NCBI GenBank assembly: GCA_949361645.1
Contig: OX442422.1
Location: 7,225,534-7,289,533 of the forward strand
Length of the DNA stretch: 64,000 nt
Direction of reading: 5' to 3'
Origin: Spongilla lacustris
Taxonomy: Eukaryota; Porifera; Demospongiae; Spongillida; Spongillidae
The notes beneath the pieces are model-generated. The model was not told the origin of the DNA. It did not search any database and saw only the letters and a list, made by a program, of their open reading frames with translations. Made by a program: the position numbers and the translations under genes. How positions within the stretch are numbered: position 1 is the stretch's first letter; each line of letters starts with the position of its first letter. Below are positions 34,801 through 45,890 of this stretch, in pieces.

Positions 34801-37800
34801 TTATACCCTACATGTATGCTGTATTTGAAAGGCAGTTGTGGTGTAAATAGGGGCGAAATGATATTCTTCACATTGCAAGCATTATTTCATACATTTACCA
34901 TTTAAACCTTATGTTTGCCTACACACCACTATACATGTACATTGCCGGTACATGTACCTTTTACTCATATATACCACTAACATTCTCAGAGAGAATTTTG
35001 TATTACTTTTTTTGCTTTGAAGAATGATAAATACATGTACATTCAACAGAAGGTATACACTACCAGACATGTAATTGCTCCCTAGCAACATATTTAGTGC
35101 TACTTTGACCTTATATAATGCAAATGACTCTTTAAAGCTGCTTATAATAAGGGTCAGGGGGAGACAAGGTTGGATCCACACACATGTAATGCACACTTTT
35201 ATAATGCCAGTAACAGCTACATTTTAAGTACAACCAACTTTTAAAATATGTATAGCATATCAAATATAGGAAGCCACAGCTAGACATATGTGCATGCAGT
35301 ATATACAGGCATGTAAACATATGTATACTATATGAATAAAAAGATTGAAAGGGAAGTGATATGTTTTGAATGAAGACTAATTACTCGGTGTGGGTATATC
35401 CAACAGCATCCATATGTATTATCTAATTACAGCATTCATTGTGCCTTGTCTATTATCTTTTTACCATTCCAGTTTACCTTATTCTTAATGTTCACATCAA
35501 TACCAGGAGTGGAAAGGAGACGTTCCACACATGTAGTATGACCACTCATTGCAGCAAGGTTTAATGGAGTATCACCATCCTAGAGTTGGCATAATGATTT
35601 AGCCAACATGGTTTGCAAGTACAGTAACTGCATGTGTATGCAGTACTGGTACGTAAATCTAACAAATGTATGCTTTATCAACACAAACATTGAAGGGTAA
35701 TTGAGTGATACATTGTATGTTTTGAATGAAGCCTTCTTTGCAAGTAGCAAAACAAACGCTCTGACATCTTATTATATAAAATATTGCTGACCCAATATGT
35801 CTTTAATAGATAAGCTTACCTTATCCTTAACATTCACATCAATGCCAGGGGTAGAAAGGAGATATTCCAACCAAGTAATATTACCTTCCTTAGCAGCAAG
35901 GTGTAGTGGAGTCACACCATCCTGGAGTGGGTACAATAGTTCAGCCAACATGGTAGGTAAAATATACATGTAGTACATGGCCACATGATCCCTCCTTCAC
36001 AGCATGGGAAGCAGGCCATTTTATATACAAAACTAATTTTAAAAGAGATGAGAATGTTAGTGGAACAGAAGTAGAAAGGCCCTTTCACCAGTCACCAGAT
36101 TTTATACCCTACATGTACATGTAGGCAGTATATGAAAGGCAGTTGTGGTGTAAATAGGGACGAAATGATATTTTTCACATTGCAAGCATGAATTACATGT
36201 ACCATTTAACCCTTACATGTATGTTTGCCTACACACCACTATACATGTACATTGTACATGTACATTTTACTCATATATACCACTAACATTCTCAGAGAGA
36301 ATTTGGTATAACTTTTTTTGCTTTGAAGAATGATAAATACATGTACATTCAACAGAAGGTACAATGTATACACTACCAGACATGTCATTGCTCCCTAGCA
36401 ACATATTTTGTGATACTTTGACCTTATATAATGCAAATGACTCTTTAAAGCTGCTTACAATAAGGATCAGGGGGAGACAAGGTTGGGTCCACACACATGT
36501 AGTGCTCACTTTTATAATGCAATAACAGGTACATTTAAGTACTGTAACAGTACAGCAACCTTTAAAACAAATATAGGAAGCCACAGCTAGACATATGTGT
36601 ATGCAGTATATGCACATGTACAGTAGGCATGTAAACATATGTATAGTTTATTAATACAAACATTGAAAGGGAAGTGATATGTTTTGAATGAACACTAATT
36701 ACTCTGTGTGGGTAGTCTCTGAAGCAATCACACTGTGATCTGGCTGTATCCAAGAGCATCCATATGTATTATCTAATTACAGCATACATTGTGCCTGGCC
36801 TAATATCTTTTTAACATTCCTGTTTACCTTATTCTTAATGTTCACATCAATACCAGGAGTGGAAAGAAGATGTTCCACACAGGTAGTATGGCCTTCCTCT
36901 GCAGCAAGGTGTAATGGAGTATCACCATCCTGAGGTTGGCACAACGATTTAGTCAACATGGTTTGCAAGTACAGTACAAATCTAACTAATGGAAGCTTTA
37001 TCAACACAAACGTTGAAGGGTAATTGAGTGATATGTTTTGAAGCCTTCTTTGCAAGTAGCAAAACAAATGCTCTGACATCTTATTATATAAAATATTGCT
37101 GACCCAATATGTCTTTAATAGATAAGCTTACCTTATCCTTAACATTCACATCAATACCAGGGGTAGAAAGGAGATATTCCAACCAAGTAATATGACCTTC
37201 CTTAGCAGCAAGGTGCAGTGGAGTCACACCATCCTGGAGTGAGTACAATAGTTCTGCCAACATGGTACATGTAGTGCATGGCCTTCACAGCATGGGGAGC
37301 AGGCCATTTTATATACAAAACTAATTTTATAAACATCTCCACTGAGAGTGGAACAGAAGTAAAAAGGCCCTTTCACCAGTCACCAGATCTGCTCTTATAC
37401 CATACATGTATGCAGTATTTGAAAGGCAGTTGTGGTGTAAATAAGGAGCAAATGATATTTTACATTGCAAGCGATACTTCATACCATTTAACCCTTATGT
37501 TTGCTTACACACTACTACACATGTACATGTACCTTTGAGAGGATTTATTACTTGTTTTTGTGTTGTTGTAGAATGATAAATACATGATTAGCAACATATT
37601 TTGTGCTACTTTGAACTTACATGCATCAAATGCAAATGACTCTTTAAAGCTGCTTAAAATAAGGGTCAGGGGGAGACAAGGTTGGGTCCACACACATTTA
37701 GTGCACACTTTCATAATGCAGTAACAGGTACATTTAAGTACTGTAACAGTACAGCAACCTTTAAAATATGACAGCAAATCAAATATAGGAAGCCACAGCT

Positions 37801-40800
37801 AGACATATGTGTATGCATGTAAAAATATGAATACAAACATTGAAAGGGAAGCTATATTTTTTGAATGCAGACTAATTACTATGTGTGGGTAGCAATCACA
37901 CTATGATCTGGCTGTATCCAACAGCATCCATATGTATAGTATAGCCTAATGACAGCATACATTGTGCCCTGCCTAATATCTCAACAAACCCGTTTACCTT
38001 ATTCTTGATGTTCACATCAATGCCAGGAGAGGAAAGGATACATATAGTATGACCTCCCTTTGCAGCAATGTGCAATGGAGTATAACCATCCTGGATGGTA
38101 CAATAGTTTGATCAACATGGTGGATACAATGTACATGTACACAGGATATTGTCAAGATGTTGTAAAAAGCAATGAGTGGAGAATTGCAGCTAGAACTGTT
38201 TAGATGCGAAGGGGCCAATTGGTGTTGGTCACATGGAAAGTTACAATTTACACATACAACATGTATAAATGTACTGAAATTGTAGTTTGGCATACAAATA
38301 TTTTGTAATGTAATAGTCTTTTTTGTTTAGCATTACCAAAGCACTGTGTAGTTTTTTTTTTAATACACACATTGAGCAACATAGTTAAATTCAATGAGCC
38401 AACTCACCCCATCCATAATGTTCACATCCATACCAGGAGTGGCAAGGAGATATTCAACACAAACCTTCCTTGTAGCATAGTATGATTGCTGCCGGAGGGT
38501 TATAAACATGCAATACACAATAATATGGAAGAGATAAGATATCAAGGAACTGACAGTTTTAGTGAATATTATATGCAGCAAGCAAATATAACGGTGTTTT
38601 AGGTGGTGATCCTTTTGCATTCCTGAGCTCCCTTCATCACTTTGATGCTTTAGTCTAATGCAGATTTCCTGCCAATGCTTTGCTTTCTGCAACATATGGC
38701 TTGCTGTCATATGACTCTGAATATTACTGGCTGGACAGCAAGCCACGACCATGTGCTTGGCCATGTGTAGTCATATGACAGCAAGACACAGACATGTGCA
38801 GTCATATGACAGCAAGCCACGACCATGTGCAGTCATATGACAGCAAGCCACGACCATGTGCAGGAGCTGAGAGCAAAAGTGTGTGTAAGTTGAGAGGCAG
38901 GTGTTTACATGCATTTTCGAATAGCAACACGTCATCCATCACGATTTGTTCACGATGATCCGTTTTACAGTTTCTGTTTTTGTTTAGAACTTGTCCACGG
39001 AATGCATAGCGTTATTAGGCAGTGCAAGGTTTGCACATGTGTGTACTACTGCACTGTCAGGTAAGTATCATACTCACGTCACGTGTACATGTACTTGTGT
39101 GTGTGTGTGTATGTGTGTGTGTATGTGTGTGTGTTGTGTGTGTATGTGTCTGTTGTGTGTGTGTGTGTTGTGTGTGTATTACAGACAGTGTGCATGTGTG
39201 TGTGTGGCCTTGCTGCTAAAGCCACAAGGTACATGTATGTCTCCCTTGTAATAGTGTAATAATCCATTTTCCTGTAGATGATCATGCAGGAGTCACCACT
39301 CTCCATTTGGGATTCTGCCATCACTCAATGGTCCAAATGTTGTAAGGAGCCACATCCCTCTGGCCCAAGTTCACATCGACAGAAGTCATGAGATCTAGTG
39401 AGGGTTTCTTCCATTTCACTGAACTCCTGGCCTCTGCCCCTGATCCTGTGTCCAAGGCAAGGCTTTTATCTGCCTCTAAAAAGGAATCTGGTGCCTGGTT
39501 GCACACCTTACCAGTTACATGTACATCAGATAGTGTTACCATCCATGTGGATGTGCCTAGGGATGTAACTGGTAAGGTGTGCAACCAATCATCAGATTCC
39601 TTTTTAGAGGCAGATAAAAGCCTCGCCTTTCAGTGGCAGTGGCCAGGAGTTCAGTTGAAATGGAAGAAACCCTCGCTAGATCTCATGACTTCTGTCGATG
39701 TGAACTTGGGCCAGAGGGATGTGGCTCCTTACGACATTTGGACTATTGAGGGATGGCAGAATCCCAAATGGAGAGTGGTGACTCCTGCATGATCATCTAC
39801 AGGAAAATAGATTGTTACACTAATCATGCGTTAACCTTAATTCTTCCGGTCCAAGTCCTACGCGCAGGACCAATATTTGAAAATTCATTATAAATAGAAA
39901 TGCAGTTTTTGGCATCAATTTCTCTACTGTTGTTTGATGTGTCTATCATGCTAAATTCAGTCTATTTTTTAAATCACACCCTTGGTTACACGACGCAAAT
40001 AAACAGATACGGTTCTTAAAAATGCATTATGTAGAGAATTTAATTGTCACAGTAAAAAGTACAAGTATCACTTTTTAAAAATGTTTTTGAAGCAAGATCT
40101 GTGGGCTAATTTATACATTATACGGCTGTGATTTTACTCTAATTGATTTGCCATTTTTACCAAAAACGCACTATACGTAATAATCGCACTATACGTATAA
40201 TCTTACCTTCAGCTCCTACGCATTTTTGCTCGGGGCTCGTGCACGTTTTTGCACTTGGCAATTTTGCTGTTGGCTCGTACACATTTTTGTCTCGGATCGT
40301 ACCCATTTTTGCTCTTGGCTCGTACAACTCGTACAACTCGTACACATTTTTGTCTCGGATCGTACCCACGTTTTTGCTCTCCAACCACCGCTCGTACCAA
40401 TTTTGCTCTACAATCGTTGCTCGTATGCGCGACTTACCGGGCTACCGTACAATGGTGGGATCAACAATAATTATTCCTGCACTTTGTAGAATGGCATTAC
40501 ATTTATGTTGCCATATACGAATAGTTATTGTATCTCCAAATCCCTTGTTCCCTTCATTTTTACACCACCATTGCCTTCAAATCCTATATACCACTACCTT
40601 TCTTGGAGAGAATTTTTTTATATCAAGATTGTTAAAATAATATATGTACTTGTATGTATTGTGTATGGTGTATCAATTATAATACGTCGCTAGTTATAAA
40701 TACACAGATATATGCTATATGCATAGAAACACTGAAGGAGAATCATATGTTTTGAATGAAGACCTATTATTTTTGTGGGCAGTGAAGCAACTAGTAACTT

Positions 40801-43800
40801 TATGCTATTTTGGTACATGTATACAACACCATCTATACATATATATCATCCCAAAGATACTCTAACAAATGAACTGTTATAAGCGTATACTCATAGCAAC
40901 AAGTGGACCAACTCAACACATCCTTAATGCTCACATCAATGCCACGAGTATCATGGAAATAAGTATGGCCTTCCTTTGCAGCAAGGTGTAATGGAGTATA
41001 GCCATCCTAAAGTGAGTGGGACAACAGTTCAGTCGTACAGCAATTTAAAATAATAATCATGTTGTATTAAATATTGTAAGTTACTAGGTATGCGTACATA
41101 CAATGTATGTGCATGCAGTACACAGATATACATGTATACTTTATGAATGCAAAAATTGAACATTTGAGAAGTGATACTTATGTTTTGAATGAAGATATTT
41201 TTGTGGGTAGTGAAGCAACCACTATACATGTTTAATTCGGCTCTAAAAAAAAACATCCAGCATGCATTGAGCCTGGCCTAATATCTCCCTAAGTCAGCTC
41301 ACCTTATTCTTAATGTTCACATCAATACCAGGAGTATAAAGTAGACATTCCACACAAGCATTATAACCTCTGGTTGCAGCAAGGTGTAATGGAGTATTAC
41401 CATCCTGGAGTGGGTACAGTAGTTTGGTCAACATGGTGGGTACAATGTATATGTAGTTAATAAACATATTTTTGAGTACAAACATTTCCTTATGGGGAGG
41501 TGATGAGCATGCTCATGTACATGTATATATTTTCAAGGGATACACTGGTCTTTGTGTAAGCAATAGCTCAATGGTCTTGTTGTTTACATCACCATCTATG
41601 CACAGGAGAGTGTCCAGAAATTTATCTTCATAAGCAATAAGTGATGGCAGATATTTGTAAATGCATGTAAAAGGGGCAGTTTATGCACATCTAGATTTAA
41701 TACTCAACGATATTACATAATAATTATAACACACATGCAAAACACACACAAACCACTGCATGCACACTTCTAAGTTTTGAAGCCGGATTGTTTCTTAAGC
41801 CACCATGATTGATCAATTCACACATACCTTACCACTGAATCAACCAACTCACCTCATTCTTACTATTCACTTTAATACCAGGAGTGGCAAGGAGACGTTC
41901 AATACAAACTCCCCTTGCAGTATAGTGAGATTGAGTATAATACTGCTGGAGGGTTTGCACATACATTTATGCAATAAATATTTTTATGCTTACATCAATG
42001 CCATAATATGCTAATGGAGTAAGTATGATTGAGTACAATACTGCTGGAAGGTTATATAAATGTATGTAATATGCAATAAGGTGGATGCTTATAAAATGAG
42101 TACAAATATAGGTGATGTGATATTGCTGTATGTCTCCTTCACTGCTGTGTGATGTATTTTCTTTATGGTAAGCTAAAAGTTTCCCTCCACACCTTCATGC
42201 AATCTGCTACTGCTAGATTACTTTCTGGATATTAAATAAATATAATACTTGTACCTTCCTAGCATATTTTCTACCTTTGCTAATGTACTTAGATTCTAAC
42301 TACACTAATACAAGATTCGTGATATTTTGTCAGGTATTAAAGATATCAATAACTGGAAATGACCAACTAATTTTTCTGGGTGTGAGAAAAGCATGACAGT
42401 TCACTCAAACTCTCTTTGTGTAGCCATCATTTTTCCAACTAAGGGTCACAAAGAAACCCTTTTCCTAAATCTTAAACTACATGTACATGTAATAAAGAAT
42501 AATCAGGCAGTTTCTGTATGCAGCAAGCAATTAAAAGTATCACAGATTTCATCCCTGGGATTTCTCCACTTGACAAAGTGTTATAAATGAGCAATCAATG
42601 TCATACTTTGTAAATGAACTATAACATATTATTAGTCCTAAAGCACGGATGCATGGATACATACATGTACATATCACCCAGGCAATCTAATTATTGTGTA
42701 TTTATAACAAGTGGACCAACTCAACACATCCTTAATGCTCACATTAATGCCACGAGTATCATGTAGATCAGTATGGCCTCCCTTTGCAGTAATATGTAAT
42801 GGAGTTTTTATCACCACCCTGGAGAGAGTACAATAGTTCAGTCAATATGATCAGTAGCATGTATGGCACATCAAGTCACTAGGTACCTGTATACAGATGA
42901 ATACAAACATGGAAGGAGAGGTGTGAAGCAACATACATTACTACAGCCTAACTACAGCCGGGCCTAAGTATATGGGATGTAGGATTGGTGGTGCAAAAAA
43001 GCAAGGAAACTTGATATAGTGAGATTTGATAGGATCCTACAACTGTAGAAGCTGTCATTAGATATTCAATGTAACAGTTGTATCACATGTCCCGCCCCAT
43101 TATATTGTTTATTCATGTCAAGAAAAAGTGTGTAACTAGGCACAAGTACAATCGAATCAGATCCTCCTCCGAATAGTAGTAGTCAGGTACAAATAAGCAA
43201 CATCAGTGATAGGAAGCTAATTCTTTTCCACAGCTAATAGCTTTGAAAATTTGCACAATGAAGAAACCTACATGTACATGTGTGCAAATGTAGGATTGTT
43301 GTTTTTAGGACCCTAAGTATCAAACCTCACTGTAACATAGAACTACCTTGTTTCCTTTATTTTTGCACCACCAATAGTATATGTACATCTCACCAATAAC
43401 TTTCTCAATCGAGAGGTTCAGTTTTGATTTACTGGTTTTCCAAATTTATTTTTCTCCACAAGGTATATTGATTTAGTGATTGGTTTAAAACCTGCATGGC
43501 AGCACAGTAGTGTTCATTATTTCCTATAATTGCTAACGTTTGGACTCGGTATATTCATTGCATGCCTAATGGTATAGGGTAAGCTGAGTAGCCCAGCTTG
43601 GCCTCCTACTTCGTATATACCATGCAGCTCTTTGTATTTTATTGATACCTTTGTTATCTCAAAGTTAAATCTCCTTGTTAATGAGCTGGGGTATTTGGCT
43701 TGGTCACCTAACCGCCTGTTGTATCTTTCAAAGGTGTTTACCCGATTTCTGCAGCTGTGTAGTATGTTAATTGTCAACAGTACCATATTGGCTACTGCTA

Positions 43801-44719
43801 GGCAACCAATTTTTTGCATCTGCTTGAGCCATTTCATCACCAGCTAACTATTGTACATCTTATTTGTATGAAACAGAAATTTAAGACATAAATTTAATTG
43901 CGTCTTGGTACAATGTTCATGTCACAAGGCACACGTGATGAAAGGAAGAGACAAATTAAAAGGAAGAATTTTAGATCCCACCGCTCCATGTAAATGGCAC
44001 TGTTCAAAGAAAATCATGTTATACATGCATATCTGTTATGTCTTTGATGATTTATATGCAAATAGGTGAGTTTTGTTATACATGTAGTTATAAAACACTT
44101 AATCAAAATCCACGCCCTGGAGTGCTCCCTGCACACACATACACATACACATGCAATCTAGCATTACTTACTGTAAGTAATGCGCACGCATCTAGATAGC
44201 ACTCAGAAACACATGCACATCTAAATACACCTTTTGTGGCCCTCCCCCCCCCCCCCCCCACGAGCAATTTCATGCGTTAATGATTAAATAGTTCATTCTA
44301 TAGCTAGCATATTTATTAAGTTATTCCTTCCTGCAAAGCTTACATGTATATTAATTGTCACTCATAGCATATCATCAAACTGGTCTAAATGTTTTATTTT
44401 ACAGCATCGTTGCTGCTTCAAAAAAATTGCTTCCATTGCTGAGTGAAGGTTTTCTTTTTTAAAAAGCGACTTATTTAACTGAGACTTCCATCCTAAAAAA
44501 CAATGGGAGAATTTTAATTAAACACCCTTGCTCACATGTAAGCGTGCTTATCCAATATTCTCCATACCCCCCCCCCCCCCCCCTCCCCCATAGGCTAAGT
44601 CTTAGATTCCTGCTTACCTTATTCTTAATGTTCACATCAATACCAAGAGTGGAAAGGAGATGTCTCAAACAAGTAATACGACCTACTATTATAGCGAGGT
44701 GTAGTGGAGTATCACCATC
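25715..44719 (-). CDS. Ankyrin-repeat gene with one repeat per exon (partial)
   Basis: Nineteen splice-bounded exons encode single ankyrin repeats of the form 'DG.TPLHLAA..GHT.CVE' + 'LLSTPGIDVNIKNK'. From 5' to 3' on the minus strand they end at 44618, 41853, 41303, 38408, 37998, 37132, 36828, 35820, 35478, 34547, 33942, 32382, 31456, 31184, 29642, 28717, 26994, 26009 and 25715. Every exon is a multiple of three (27-34 codons), starts after CAG or TAG and ends before a GT donor, so all are phase 0-0. Three further copies are decayed (42720, 40915, 28479). Ankyrin repeats bind other proteins; the partner is unknown. The 5' end is not seen: foldback elements start just upstream. The region could be one very long gene or several remnants. 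Confidence 0.75.
26009..26107 (-). CDS. Ankyrin exon, degenerate first half, 33 codons
   Basis: 'YGNTRSYMHYNATDRCMEQL' then a canonical 'LSTPGIDVNIKNK'. TPLH has become TRSY. Confidence 0.65.
26994..27071 (-). CDS. Ankyrin-derived exon with altered second half, 26 codons
   Basis: 'DGNTPLHLAVLKEGHTTRFS' then 'EYYRSS'. Donor GTAAGT. Confidence 0.6.
27686..27752 (-). CDS. Probable linker exon, first copy
   Basis: Between CTGCAG and GTAACA the frame reads 'EGRKLKRELILTNSNRSDAE' + 'GT', 22 codons plus one base. Basic and polar. Confidence 0.4.
28479..28565 (-). pseudogene. Dead ankyrin exon with TTAA duplication
   Basis: Compared with 31184-31285, a 4-bp insertion makes TTAATTAA where the paralogue has TTAA. 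This shifts the frame, and the TPLH start with its acceptor is missing. Confidence 0.65.
28717..28809 (-). CDS. Ankyrin exon, 31 codons
   Basis: 'YGHTPLRYTAREGCMECLLS'. Acceptor TTCAG, donor GTGAGT. Confidence 0.75.
29642..29728 (-). CDS. Ankyrin-derived exon with altered second half, 29 codons
   Basis: 'NGNTPLHLAVLKEGHTTWFS' followed by 'EQHFSATPS'. Acceptor CCCAG, donor GTAAGC. Confidence 0.6.
30332..30407 (-). CDS. Probable linker exon, second copy
   Basis: After CTGCAG the frame reads 'KGGKVKCELILPNSNRSD' and ends before GTAACA. Its length (76 bp) is nine bases longer than its paralogue at 27686-27752, so both keep phase 0-1. Phase conservation between copies favours coding. Confidence 0.4.
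31184..31285 (-). CDS. Ankyrin exon, 34 codons
   Basis: 'NGHTPLHLAAERCHTACVKR'. The paralogue at 28479 is dead, so this copy retains the ancestral state. Confidence 0.8.
31456..31554 (-). CDS. Ankyrin exon, 33 codons
   Basis: 'YGHTPLRYTAREGCMVLEGL' with 'GIDMNLKNK' at the end. Paralogue of 28717-28809. Confidence 0.75.
32382..32462 (-). CDS. Ankyrin-derived exon with altered second half, 27 codons
   Basis: 'DGNTPLHLAVLKEATRFSEY' then 'YGSDTYS' replaces the LLSTPGIDVN half. Splice sites and phase are kept. Paralogous to 29642 and 26994 through the 2.65-kb duplication. Confidence 0.6.
32884..33253. mobile_element. MITE-like element, copy 1
   Basis: The inverted ends ATTGGTGGTGCAAAAAAGCA and ATTTTTGCACCACCAAT are about 370 bp apart. 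No clear target duplication. A second copy is at 42984-43375; flanking DNA is shared with it too, so that copy came with a segmental duplication. Confidence 0.65.
33344..33631 (+). pseudogene. Third fragment of the retrotransposon-like ORF
   Basis: The frame holds 'AAQAVERHKHQASDEKCPEL' and 'CITLAIETYTGWGTWARR', homologous to 7347-7571. It lies right after the MITE. Only the C-terminal module is present. Confidence 0.55.
33942..34043 (-). CDS. Ankyrin exon, 34 codons
   Basis: 'HGHTPLHLAAEGGNTTCVKR'. Acceptor CTCTAG, donor GTGAGT. Confidence 0.8.
34547..34648 (-). CDS. Ankyrin exon, 34 codons, degenerate core
   Basis: 'YGRTLLHLAGKEAITTWLDH'. The conserved Pro of TPLH is Leu. Confidence 0.75.
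35478..35579 (-). CDS. Ankyrin exon, 34 codons
   Basis: 'DGDTPLNLAAMSGHTTCVER'. The acceptor is CTCTAG instead of CTCCAG. Confidence 0.85.
35820..35921 (-). CDS. Ankyrin exon, 34 codons
   Basis: 'DGVTPLHLAAKEGNITWLEY'. Donor GTAAGC, acceptor CTCCAG. Confidence 0.85.
36828..36929 (-). CDS. Ankyrin exon, 34 codons
   Basis: 'DGDTPLHLAAEEGHTTCVEH', the closest match to the textbook ankyrin consensus in the array. Confidence 0.85.
37132..37233 (-). CDS. Ankyrin exon, 34 codons
   Basis: 'DGVTPLHLAAKEGHITWLEY'. Nearly identical to the exon at 35820-35921, reflecting the 1.3-kb tandem duplication. Confidence 0.85.
37998..38090 (-). CDS. Ankyrin exon, 31 codons
   Basis: 'DGYTPLHIAAKGGHTICILS'. Three codons are missing between the helices. 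Donor GTAAAC. Confidence 0.75.
38408..38488 (-). CDS. Ankyrin exon, shortened 27-codon form
   Basis: 'QSYYATRKVCVEYLLATPGM' with a GGCAG acceptor and GTGAGT donor. The first helix is shortened but the exon keeps phase 0-0. Confidence 0.55.
38735..38866. repeat. 31-bp minisatellite
   Basis: About three and a half copies of GTCATATGACAGCAAGCCAC plus GACCATGTGCA. An inverted partial copy (GCTTGCTGTCATATGACT) lies just upstream at about 38700. Confidence 0.8.
39094..39215. repeat. TG/TATG microsatellite
   Basis: An interrupted TG-rich run with ATGTG variants. Frames through it are not genes. Confidence 0.9.
39250..39823. repeat. Long inverted repeat, about 270-bp arms
   Basis: The arms start AGTGTAATAATCCATTTTCC and end with the inverted copy (AGGAAAATAGATTGTTACAC). 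The centre is at about 39537. Both arms keep an open frame with 'SLDLMTSVDVNLGQRDVAPY', so an exon-like segment may have been captured. Confidence 0.8.
40213..40425. repeat. Minisatellite with CTCGTACACATTTTTG core
   Basis: Imperfect units of about 27-28 bp alternate CTCGTACACATTTTTGTCTC and GGATCGTACCCATTTTTGCT, with a CTCGTACAA triplication at 40319-40342. Both strands read open only because of the repeat. Confidence 0.75.
40915..41006 (-). pseudogene. Decayed ankyrin exon
   Basis: It starts normally ('DGYTPLHLAAKEGHTYF') but lacks about three codons, and its donor is changed to GTGTTGAG. Probably skipped or dead. Confidence 0.6.
41303..41404 (-). CDS. Ankyrin exon, 34 codons
   Basis: 'DGNTPLHLAATRGYNACVEC' with a canonical second half. 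Acceptor CTCCAG, donor GTGAGC. Confidence 0.85.
41853..41945 (-). CDS. Ankyrin exon, divergent 31-codon form
   Basis: 'QYYTQSHYTARGVCIERLLA' then 'TPGIKVNSKNE'. The TPLHLA core is replaced by TQSHYTA. Splice sites and frame are intact. Confidence 0.65.
42720..42822 (-). pseudogene. Decayed ankyrin exon
   Basis: It aligns to the ankyrin exons ('GIDV.IKD'-type end), but the donor reads GATGTGTTG instead of GAGGTGAG and a short insertion disrupts the TPLH part. It is a paralogue of the decayed copy at 40915. Confidence 0.55.
42984..43375. mobile_element. MITE-like element, copy 2
   Basis: Same inverted ends as 32884-33253. Internal differences are small indels. The 90 bp upstream also match, indicating duplication of a larger segment. 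Confidence 0.65.
43376..44617. other. Spacer with weak frame and retroelement-like repeat
   Basis: A minus-strand frame (43840-43517, 'RNRVNTFERYNRRLGDQAKY') looks somewhat protein-like but is unassigned. 43975-44120 is a diverged copy of 7545-7700. C-runs occur near 44240 and 44570. Confidence 0.4.
44618..44719 (-). CDS. Ankyrin exon 1 (most 5' seen)
   Basis: 34 codons starting 'DGDTPLHLAIIVGRITCLRH'. The usual STPG is STLG here. Donor GTAAGC. Confidence 0.8.
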
Positions 44720-45072
44720 CTGGAATTTGAGGTAGAACAGTTCAGCCAACAGTCATCATATACATGTAAAATGGCCCTACGAACATTAAGCCCACATGTG
44801 TGCAGTATGTAAACAGCTGTATGGTTTATGAATTAATTGCAATCAGAGGAGGTCAATTTATATACTTCTCATACCTAATAAGAAACATTCTCTACGAGCA
44901 GGGAACGTTAGTGGCAAGCACATGTACTATTTAAAGGAAGCGGTGGTGTAAATAGGAACTCAGTGATATGATACATGCAATATGTAGAATTTTACATTAC
45001 AATATATATTTTTTAAAAGGACAGTTTCAGTGACATTGCATATACATATATATATATATATTTATAATTATA

Positions 45073-45890
45073 TGGGACAGTGTCCAGCAAAATCGGGCTT
45101 GTGGGGTTATAATTTTATCACTATAAAAATTGCACGTTACACTTAACAGCACATCTTCGCAACGGTACAACCTTTTCCTTTCAAATTTCGTACACTTGTT
45201 CCCACACCATTTCTCTCTGTGGAAATCGATTTTTGTAATCTACGTATTTTCCGTGCAGCGGGTACAGCATTCGTTAACCCCGCGGGTTAGAAATCCACAT
45301 TTCTCGAGGTGCGAGTGTTGAAAACGCGTCAAATTCGGAACATACATAGTGAAGTCCTGTAGCTATTGATTTGTTCAGATCGTTGATTTGTATATTATCC
45401 GTTACGGTAATATGGCAGTGCAAAGTTAGTGCATATTTCCCGCTCGATTCGCGCCACCAATGTATCCTAACGCGCTTCCCGTTCTTCCGAGTACATGAAT
45501 ATGCAATTTATATCTGGCTCCGCCTATTCTCCGCCCCAAAGACCCAGTACCACTTTTGCTTGCTGGGGAAATTAAAGTGGAAACAATCTCGTTACGGCTG
45601 GCTTTGACTTTACAACTAGCGATTAGCGAAGTAAAGTTAACAAGTAATCGAGGCGATCGTGCAATGCACGTGGACTCTCGTGCCAACTCGGTACGTACGC
45701 ACTCATAGCCACATTATAATACATCGCAGACATCAGGAGGGTGGTGATTGATTCATTTAGGAAAAGACTTTCCGCGGACAAGTACGATTGCTAAGCCTTA
45801 CTGTATACTACATGTACTATAAGTCTTGCTGCCTTCTTTGCACAACGTTAGCAACACAAACTAGTGCTATGGTGCAGTGCCAGTTATAAG
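45073..45890 (+). repeat. Outer arm, element 1 left
   Basis: Unique-looking 0.8-kb arm. It carries GACATCAGG, AAGACTTTCCGCGG and CTGGGGAAATT, variants shared with the right arm of the same element and absent from element 2. Confidence 0.85.

Larger units (their letters stand above)
34720..38000. repeat. Tandem duplication, about 1.3-kb unit, three copies
   Basis: GGCCCTTTCACCAGTCACCA recurs at about 34772, 36079 and 37367. GACTCTTTAAAGCTGCTTA and AGGAAGCCACAGCTAGACAT follow in the same order in each copy. The unit carries ankyrin exons at 35478/36828 and 35820/37132. Confidence 0.85.

Noticed and set aside
38735..38866. 31-bp repeats as a CRISPR array
   Set aside because: Units are directly adjacent with no unique spacers, and the genome is eukaryotic.
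40143..40640. 165-codon plus-strand frame at the minisatellite as a gene
   Set aside because: It depends on the CTCGTACACATTTTTG repeat, and the same stretch is open in several frames on both strands.
45371..45607. Repeated 78-codon frame in the four outer foldback arms as a conserved protein
   Set aside because: It is present because the arm DNA is repeated. Two of the four copies are shifted by a 2-bp difference, and there is no start context or recognisable domain.
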